This document shows, in pieces, positions 54,871 through 64,000 of a stretch of 64,000 nucleotides of DNA. The position numbers were made by a program, and so were the translations under genes. The notes beneath the pieces are model-generated. The model was given only the letters and a program-made list of their open reading frames with translations. It was not told where the DNA came from and made no database searches. How positions within the stretch are numbered: position 1 is the first letter of the stretch; the number at the start of each line of letters is the position of its first letter. The DNA is from Gymnorhina tibicen. Lineage: Eukaryota; Chordata; Aves; Passeriformes; Artamidae. The stretch lies in the NCBI GenBank assembly GCA_013399875.1, contig VXAZ01002119.1, positions 558,001 to 622,000 of the forward strand. The letters run 5' to 3'.

Positions 54871-57800
54871 TATAACTAATATACTGGTGTATATTGTAAG
54901 ATCATAAAAAGACTTATGAATTACAATATTTAATCATACAACACACAAGTAAGAAGATGACCTGTACCAAAATGGTAATTACAGGCTAAAGCAAGAAAGA
55001 GCAAGTTAATACAATAGTCAGCTGGAAAGAACCACCAGACAATACTGAGATACTACTGATTAGTCTAATAATTGCTTTATCACAACAGCTAACGAGCTAT
55101 TGCTGAGCATTGTCTTATGAAATTCCAAAGACATTTTCACTGAAGAACGTGAGAAAACCAATTGCACAGCTGAAACTCTGTAGAACAATACAAAGAATAG
55201 GATTATACTTCTTCTATCATTATCCATTTCATTTTTATAAGCATGATGGGAAACCAATTATGATGACAGCTGTGATAAGTCTTCTTTTAAAATTGTACTG
55301 ATTATGTCTTGTTTCAGATTACCCATATGAGGAATAACTAGAAAAAAAAATAAACCTGATCCTACATGCACAGTGCAGCCTAGTGTCTTCCTAACTCACT
55401 CTAACAGCTCCTTAAAAACAACTGAACTCAGTGAATAATCAAATTAAAACCATATAAGTAGCAACTTTGTTTCTGGGAGTATGATTTAAATCAATGGAAA
55501 AATTAGGATTATTTTATGTTGTTTATTATGTGCGTTGTTCTTCCTACCTATGTAACTTCCAAAATACCTTTAGGGAATAATTATTTCGTGTATGAACTTG
55601 TGTGTTTTCCACGATGGAGGTGAAGGTTGCACTGGATGTCAGCGTATATATGTGAACATTTAGCACATTGCCCACAGTCAGAATTTGGGATTGAAACGGA
55701 ATAACAGATGACTGAAAGAGGAAAGACATCTGTATATATTTGAAACCACAGTGATTATTTATCTTGGCATTTGTTCGTAACTAGTAGATTAAAAATACCT
55801 CTTCCATAAAAAGTCAAATAATTTTTTAAACTAAACTGAAAGATTATTTATTAGATGCTTATCAAACATTAGCCTTTTAAATTTATATTAGAGACAGCCA
55901 AAATGCCTTCAATATTTTATTAAAAAGCATGTATGTTTTTCTTAATCTTCTTTTATGAATGGTCTTTCGTTTCATGGGCTCCTTTTAATATTACAAGAAA
56001 TGGCACAGCTCTTTGTAGGGAAAGAGTAATCAACCGAAAAATCACTTCTTAAAAAACTTGACTTTCTCCTAGAAATCTTAGTAAGTATTTTTTTCCTCAA
56101 ATTTTTTGGGGCTTAGAGTTATCATATCTTGATGAAGATAAAATTAATTTTTATTGATTATAAACAACCGTAGCAAATTTTTCAGACATATAACCAGAAT
56201 GGGACTTGATCTATAAAGGCACTTAGATACCCTATTTTTTCATGCTTTCGTTAACAGATTTCTTTCTTCCTTGTGACATGTGTAGGAAATAGTGCTCTCT
56301 CTGCTCTACAGCTGAGAACTCAGGCCAAGGACAACCCAAGTGGATGGGTAACAGTGCCTGAGTGCCTCAATCAGAAAATGAACCCGGCTTTTCCAAGCCT
56401 GAAACCGCAAAACTGTTCGTTCTTCCTTAGTAAATGGGCTTGCAATATATATTTCCACATGCTTTGTGTTTGCACTACCCCAGAATCATTCACAAAATAA
56501 CCTAATCATCTACAAAATAACCTAAATTCCTTACCACAATTTCTGTTTGATATGAAGCTAACTACTTTTTTTTGGTATATAATACAGCCTTTCAATCTTT
56601 TTTTTTTTCATATTCTCACTCATTTTAAAACATATCTTGTTCCATAGCAAAAATTATATGTGGTATGAGTTCAAGCCAGCTCTGTTTAAACTACACAGTG
56701 TCTTTCAAACATATGAAATATATTTGATCAACTATCTGGGAAATATGATTTTTCCATATGGCTTAGTTTTCACATAAGGGAGTTTAGTGTTTCTTTGGAG
56801 AACATAATATGCCTAGACAATTATAATAGGTAAAGAGTTGCAAACCACAGAGTGGGAGAAGCAGGTGTCCAGCTGGATTTTCACATAGGAAGGTCTTGAA
56901 GGTCACTGATGGTGATGAGGTCTCAGAGATTCCCAAATTCTCATAAAGCTATTCCTTCCTTTCCCAACACACTAATTTCCTACTGCTCTTGATAATCCAG
57001 TGACTCAGGAAGAGGGCCTGTTTTTTTTCCCTTTTGTTTGTTAGAAGCAGACTAAATGACAACAATTTTCTGAATTACTATTTATTAGGGTAGAACGAGA
57101 ACATTCACAAAGGTCACCACCCAGAAGACTATTCATTCATTGATTTATCAATATTTGTCTTCCTGCTGTCAGACTAGAGTCTCTCCAGAGAACAAAAACA
57201 TAATGGTAGTAAAATTTACAGCCAGGTATGACTTTCCCCACTGCCCTAAAATGGGAACACAAACAATTTGATACCCTTGTCTGGCAGAGAACTGAGTGAT
57301 ATCAGCCCATTATAAAGGAAATATTTGATGGTCACTTCCTTCTGCCTTCCATTTCCCACAAAGTGATGACTTTCATCCACATGAGTTGCTTGATCTTTGT
57401 CAGTTGTGTTTTATTCTCTCTTGCCTTTCTTTCTGTTTATATGAGTCAGCTTTGGTTATGATCCAAAAGAAGGTTTTTCTTGGTGTTTTCCTCCACCTGT
57501 TCTCTTTATAAATTATCCTTCCCGCCATGATGTCCTCAGCTACCTTCAACTGAGGATTGCTTCCACAAAAGACAATGCAACCACTGAAGGGAATTGTCAG
57601 AGGAAGAACATAATATAGCCTTCTTTGATCATTTTACTACTGTTATTTCTCATTCTCAATGCAGCAGACTCAGAACAACTTGTGAAGATTAATGAATACT
57701 AAAGTTACTATGTTAATTGAGCATTGTAAATATTACTACTTTTTGGGTTCATAGGGGTAACATGTTAAGAACACTATAGAGATGCACAGCAGTTTTCAGA

Positions 57801-58780
57801 TAGCCTTAGTTAGCGGCATGGCCATTTGGCAGGCTTTGATGTTGTCAGATTTAGCCTTTGATAAATCTGCATCTGGTTTTTCACAGTAAAAATTGGCTAA
57901 AAGGAGGAACTGTGAATATCCTTCCTCACATATAATAAGAAAACCCACATCTCTCCAGAATTACTGCCCTTTGAAAGGAAGATGAGCAGATAACCCACAT
58001 CTCAGATCAGCTGGGATACGAGGAATCATAGACAGGGAAACTGTTGGAGAAGAGGGAGCAGATCTAGGACATAAGAATCAGAGAGATACTGCTCTGTCTC
58101 ATGCATAGGATTTGCATTGTGTCTGTTGTTAAGAAGTTCTGCTGTTAAACAGTTGTAAATAGCCACAAATGAAAGTAAAGCATCAGGTGGAGGAATATAT
58201 CCAACCTCAAACCAGAAGACAGCGGAAGTGGAATAGATCAGCCACCAGATCCCTGTAAGGGAGAGAGCTGAGCTGATGAGGGTCTTGGCTTTGTGTTGAC
58301 AAGACTCAAGAGAGATGTGCAAGAAGGTATTTTCTGTTTCAGAATAGTTATTCACTTCCACATTTTGTTGCGGTATAAGTATAGTAAATGCCTTTCACTT
58401 ATTATAACAATAAATTAGGTAAATTAGTTCACTTAGCTAGACAGGATAAACAATCTCAAATTCTACCACATAGAGAGTGGAGGTGCATGCCTTTGCCCAA
58501 AACAACAGCATATTAATGACATCTTATGCTCTTGGCACTGGTTTTCTTAAGTTTGTGAGAAAGAATCAGTGAAAAATCAAAGAAATAGAAGAGCAGAAAA
58601 AGTAAAAGAAGAAAAAGCATTAAAAAAAATTCCTGGAATGTGACTCAGAAATCTTATGAGAAACACTAATTGCTTTCAGTGCTATATGTGGTGGTGTTTC
58701 TAATTATTTAATTCCTATTCTGTTGTGGAAAACAAGGCTCTGAACATTCTTTGTAAATTATAATTACATTTGAAGACACA

Positions 58781-58860
58781 AGAAAAAAAAGAAGAAAAGA
58801 AAAGGAAAGGAAAAAGAAAGAAAAATTAAAGGAAAAGAAAAAGAAAAGGGAAAAAGAAAA
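58781..58860 (+). repeat. Polypurine (A/G) tract
   Basis: Eighty bases, purine except for two T at 58826-58827, built of GAAAA and GGAAA-like units. A low-complexity tract with triplex-forming potential. No poly-A-tailed element was recognised in front of it. Confidence 0.92.
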
Positions 58861-61800
58861 TTTTAAGAAAACATCAGTAGTATAATTGAAGGTTCACCCC
58901 ACTCAAGAGAAATTAAGGCTTGAGGTCTGATCTTGAACTGGTGACCCCTCCAGTAGTCCAGATTGAGAGGTCTGACCTATGACAAAACACCAGAAAACTA
59001 AAGGCTGAACCTTGATGCAAGTGGTTAGTGGCCTTCACAGATCCCAGGCACTACAGAGCTGGCTCAAAATTTGAATAAGTAGCATTTCCCCAAATGGAAA
59101 TTTTTATATTCTGGATAGTCATTGTATTGCAAACACATTTTATTATGTGATAAGAAAGACAAGACCAAAGGTCATAACTACTACTAATAAAATCTATTTT
59201 ATAAATATTTGGTTTACTCAGTTATGTGTCCTTTATAGTCATCATCACTGCCATGAAGGAGTATGTTACTGATGACAAGAGCTTTTTCACTATTTTTGTA
59301 AATATGCTGTTGAAAAAGTTATCTCTTGCCAAACCTTCCATTCTTCTTTAGCTTGGCCCAGCTGATGTTTACAGTAATCTAGGATATTAAAGGTGGAAAG
59401 AGAGTTTTTTTGTAATTTCCATAAGAGTTTATCACTTATCATTTATAAATAGAAGGTTTACTACAAGGCAATGGAACATAAGATCTGATGGGGTTTTTTT
59501 AGCCTTAGGCAGAGTGTGGGGTGGATGATAGATTTGCGTCTTCAGAAGAAGTCTATCAGCAAAGTCAGTGAGGGCGTGGACCTCTTTCACCAGGCATGAC
59601 AGGCATGAGCCTAAAACAGTGATAGTGATTCAGATTTCCTTTAGCACTTCTTGTGCACCTTACTTTGTGGTGTTCTGAGCACTTGGAAAGAAGTTGGTAT
59701 GTGCTTTGGACATGTCTCAGTGAATGGTTGTTGCTTGTCTGGGGTTGTATTTCAGATGTGGAAACTGCTCTTTAAGAAGTGTATTTTTGTACTCACTAAT
59801 GCAGAGTTGGGCTCCAGGGTGGCTTGTGTTCAGATTGCATTGATAGAGTGAGGATTGTTTGCTCTCAGTCCCAGCTGTGCTGAAGTGTTGTAGTAACTTG
59901 TTGTGGGGGGTTTTATAGTCCTCTGATTGTGTTTTCTGCTGAGGCTCCCTCCGGAGGAGCAGAAGATATAGCTGCATATTCTACAGGCAAATCCGAAGCT
60001 CTCGAGAGGTAGCCACCTGGTCAGGCTTGAAGTTTTGAACATGTTACACCTGCAACACAGTACAACACTTTACCATGTGCAAAACAAATGCACAAGAACA
60101 GAAAATCAGTAAGTATCACAGGAATATGCAGTATGGTTTGGATAGAAACATTCAGACCTTGACATCTTATAAAATACGTGAAAAAGGAAACAGTCTTCAC
60201 GCTGTGGCTTTAGACATCTAATTTAGGGGACTAAATGATACCCCAGGCACTCTTCTCCACTCAGCAGAGTTCCTGGTCACCAGCTCACCGCCTCAAGCAC
60301 CTCATCTGCATAGTTCAGCTGAAATGGTGTGAATTCCTTACATTGTCTCAGGCCTTCACCCCGTATGAGAACTATGAGATACAGATACTGAATGTTTTTA
60401 AAACTGCAGTGTCTCTTTCCCAGTAACAGACATTTCATTTTACAGACTTAAATGAGGGAGGAACATGCTTGTGTAGCACACACACATTATTTTGTGGAAA
60501 CATTATTTTGCTAAGAATGATGCTTCTATGGCAAGGGGTTGCCATAAAGTGGAACAAGTATGCATGGAGTATTTTCTTACCTAGACTAAGGCTTGGATAC
60601 CTGCATGTCAGTTCCTTTTTTGATGCAGATTCTCCTTTACTGGGAACAGCAGACAGAAATGTTTTTGGAGCAAGGCTTTTTCAGAGGTTCATAAACAAGC
60701 AGGAACAGTTTTGCTTGGGATTTTTCATGAGCTTGCCTTTCTGTGTGTACTGGCCTTGTTATGTGGGTATCAGCTCTGGAATTACCATCAGTACCAAAAC
60801 ATCTAATGAATTTCCATTGCATGCCACACGCAAACAAAGGTGGGTCAAGAGCTCATTCACAAGCAGATTACTTGTTCCTTTGGTGGGAAATGGATGGGGA
60901 GACGGCAGCAGTCTCCTTACTAATCCTCAGTGATTAAGCAGTATCCTTGCTCTGTTGTGAAAAAGTTCTCTTAAGTTCTAAATAGCAATGTGAGGCCACA
61001 CAGGAACATGCAGAGACCTTTACTGACCATGGATTTTGGATTTGCTCTAGTAGTTCAGAGAGATGAGAAGATTTAGGAACAGGCTCTGCTTCCTTGGGGC
61101 TGAAATGCCAAACACGAAAAGGTCAGCAGACAGCAGCATGGTAAATCACAGAGTGGTGATATTGCTACTTACAGGGTGACAGACACAACAGGGAAGGCTT
61201 CTGTGCCAGCTGGAAGAAGAAGGTCGTGAAGGAGGGATATCTTGGCCTTTGGCAGGGGAAAGCAACGTGGGAGGGGTAACTGAATACACCACATGTCCAA
61301 GGCAGTAGAGATGAGATTTCTTCAGCTATAATCTCACTGACATGCTGAGAACTGTACCAAGATCACATTTATTACTGAGGCACCTGGATCCTACAAAGAT
61401 TTGCATTTGTGATATGTTAATCTGCCTGCTCTGACTTACACTTTTCCTCCATTTATGCATCTGGAGAATTCTCACAGAAGCATGAACAAATCTAACTATT
61501 GTAGAAGCAGTAGATTATTGTTGTTTCGAAACATACCCTTCTGGTACAAAGATTCAATACCAAATTTAGTAAGGTAAATTTCCACATTGGCATCAACAGG
61601 TTTGTGGGAAAGACAGCACTAGGTTATGTGGCATCTTGGCAAAACTCCTCAGTTGTTTCAAGGAGAAAGTGGAATTGTACAAGGAACTTTTGGTCAGCTT
61701 TTTCCGAGAAGTCTGGAGAACTTCTTCCCACCTGGGGGAACTTGGTCCTACCAACTAATTTGGAGAACAGGAAAAAGGAAATTGCACACTGGTGGGGTTT

Positions 61801-62799
61801 ACGGTAGACAATGGAGCAATCTCCTTATTGCTTAAACATGCAAGCTGGATACTTTTGACTCTACCTCTCTTTTGTTGTGGCACCCCCTTCCTCCTCCAAA
61901 AAAGCTGAATAAACATGAAAGATCAGCGGACGTATTACGTTTTACACAACTGAGATTGGCTTTATAGGGCTTTGTTACATCCTGAAAAGATTAAGTGCAC
62001 CTGCATGGGAAGAGTCTCTGTGCCTCTGAACAATCAGGCAAAGGCACCTCGGTTACCAAGGGCACAGGCCAGGGACACACTTGGGCTGCGGGTTTGTAAC
62101 AAAGCTTGTTTAGCCAAGGCTCCATCCTCTAATTTGTACGGAGCAAGGCTGCCATCCAGTGGCTCTTTTCTAGCACAAAACTGAATTTAACAGCAACAGG
62201 TTTGGAGAAAAAGTTCATGTTTTCTTGATCTAAATGGGAATCTGTGAATTTTCTAATTTCTCTTGTTTTATTTTTTAACACAGATAGCACACCAGCAGCA
62301 AACTGCATGGAGAAAAGAACGGTTATGAGCTTACTTTAAATCATCACTAGCTTTTCTTCTTGTTGACTTGGATTTTAAATGTATAACTTGATAACCATTC
62401 TGCCTACATGAAGCTGTAGATAAGCCCAAAATAATTTTTAAAAAATGCTTCCCTGTGAAATGATAGTGCTCCATTAGTGTATGCATCACATTTTAAAATG
62501 GAAGACACATTTATACATAATTCAAAGCTGGTAAGAATAATTTCATTCTTCAATAGGCTTTGAATCAGGCCCTCTTTGAATATAAAGGAAATTTGAAGTT
62601 ATGCAATATGGAGGAAAATTATCATGCATATTAAATATATTCATCTCTGGGGACTGACAGATCCACAGGTAGCATTAGAAGGAAATTTCCTGAAGTTTAT
62701 CCCCTTGCAGATCCCACTCAAACATAAACGTTTTTATCTACTGAAAAGCTGAAGCTCAGGCTGGTGAATAAGGCAGAAGGATAATCTGCTCCTGAGGCA

Positions 62800-62875
62800 A
62801 ATTCCCTTTGCCTCCATTTCCCCCTGTCTAAAACAGGGATAATGCTTGTCTAGCTTCCAGGCAAGATGTGAGATT
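62800..62875 (+). mobile_element. MIR SINE relic
   Basis: CTTTGCCTCCATTTCCCCCT followed by GTCTAAAACAGGGATAATGC matches the middle-to-3' part of MIR (TGCCTCAGTTTCC..ATCTGTAAAA.GGGATAAT). The following GATGTGAG fits the next MIR segment. The head is not visible. These are old amniote or mammal-shared relics. Confidence 0.65.
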
Positions 62876-64000
62876 CCATACACTGTGAATTACAAAGGAT
62901 TTCAAGCTCCTCAGAAACAAGGGAGTGTTTGTGTACTTCTTAATACTGTTTATACGAGACAAAAATCTATCAAAGGCTTGAGGAGGCTGCATTACCCAGC
63001 TTCTTCCACTCTGCCTCTCCCCAGCTTATTCTTCTTAGCAGGCCCCTGTCTCCGAGGGCACCAGTGAAGATGGGGGTCTGTCCTTTTTAAGTGTTATTAT
63101 TAACTGCAAGTACTCTTGTTTCAATAAACTCACTAACAAGGATGAATCAATCTGTTTAGTTTAACCAAAAGAAAGCAAAGACAGTTTCACCACAGTTCAG
63201 GGGCTCTTTGTTGGGAGACAGAATTCAGCTAATGAAGAGCTCTCGACCACACACTGCAAAATTATAGTAACACTCAGTATTAAGATGTAATGGGATAAAT
63301 TCAGATGCAAACAAGGGCATGAATGCCAGCAGTAAGAATGCTTAAGAGCCAAGTTAGAAGGAGCTGTGGTACATTCGGAGTCAGGACAGATGTTTAACCC
63401 AAACGTAGCTATTTTTTCTGGAAATCATTCATTTGGAATATGAATTTACTGATAGAAATCAGATAACCTCTTTTACCCCACAGATCAAACCAGTCTATGA
63501 CAAGGCTTTCTCTGACCTTAGGATATGTTAACACATGGAGCAGTTTGTAAAAATTGATTCATTGCTAGAAATACTTGTTAGGAATAGAATAAATTGTTAA
63601 GAGTTGGTGAAAAGAAAGAAGAAAAGCATTTGAAGTAAGTTTAAAAATGGAAATAAAGTCTAAGGAACAGCTGCTGACTCTTATTGTGAATTAGTAGAAT
63701 GTTCACAAATGTGTTATATGTGAAATGTCAAAATATTTCAATCAGTCGTATTTAGTAACACAATTAGGAATGTGGTTTTTAAAAGGGAAAAAAAGTTACT
63801 CTTAATTTTTTTTTTACTTTTGTCTTTTGTATTTCCCATAGAGATCACAGGCCATCTTGATGTATTATTTTTCTTCATACAAAGGTGGAATATTAAAACT
63901 TCCAGCATTTTCTGTTTATGGTGAGCGACACCCCTCTCCCATTTCCTCCATCTTTTGCCCCAACCCTTCAGATGGAAGAATCTGATTAGAGAGTGAGTAT

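Larger units (their letters stand above)
47051..64000. other. Apparently intergenic region downstream of SEMA3A
   Basis: No exon or gene was recognised on either strand. The region holds a GC-richer patch (49041-49340), a short tandem repeat (53071-53112), two CR1 relics (53826-54480), an AT repeat (54770-54870), a polypurine tract (58781-58860) and a MIR relic (62800-62875). The longest open frame is 154 codons (60469-60933), about the length expected by chance in this much sequence. In human the interval beside SEMA3A is gene-poor, which fits. Confidence 0.75.

Noticed and set aside
61604..61920. Possible LTR-like segment with overlapping frames and a late AATAAA
   Set aside because: No terminal TG...CA inverted ends, primer-binding site or partner LTR could be seen; a lone AATAAA is not enough.

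Overview
The window is vertebrate nuclear DNA from a bird, most likely a passerine. It is intron-rich, with GT-AG splice sites throughout. It carries avian CR1 retroposon 3' ends, old amniote CR1 and MIR relics, and a tRNA-Ile-headed SINE with a CR1 tail, a composition known from songbirds (TguSINE1-type). A single ambiguous base (N) at 33376, in a poly-T run, points to draft assembly.

The only recognisable protein-coding gene is the 3' half of SEMA3A (semaphorin 3A, collapsin-1) on the + strand. Eleven coding exons lie between 8715 and 43197. They join without a frame break and encode about 549 complete C-terminal residues plus one split codon, out of roughly 771. The exons cover the second half of the sema propeller, the PSI cysteine module, a proprotein-convertase site, the Ig-like domain, the dimerisation cysteine and the basic tail ending in ERAPRSV. 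Exons for the signal peptide and N-terminal propeller lie upstream of the window.

Layout: 1-8714 is the downstream part of an upstream intron and holds an ancient CR1. 8715-11502 is a tight cluster of four exons. 11503-42741 is six exons and the first part of the last one spread through large introns (1.5 to 5.8 kb); these introns contain a CR1, a SINE, a compound pentamer microsatellite and a perfect hairpin. 42742-43197 is the last coding exon. 43198 to about 47050 is the probable long 3'UTR, with several AATAAA signals and two Pumilio-type motifs. About 47050-64000 is apparently intergenic, with back-to-back CR1 relics, simple repeats, a GC-richer patch and a MIR relic.

The encoded protein is a secreted axon-guidance cue that acts as a disulfide-linked dimer through neuropilin-1/plexin-A. 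I found no sign of a new biological system. The findings are therefore modest: lineage-informative mobile elements, splice-architecture details, possible 3'UTR regulation and a few unexplained open frames.
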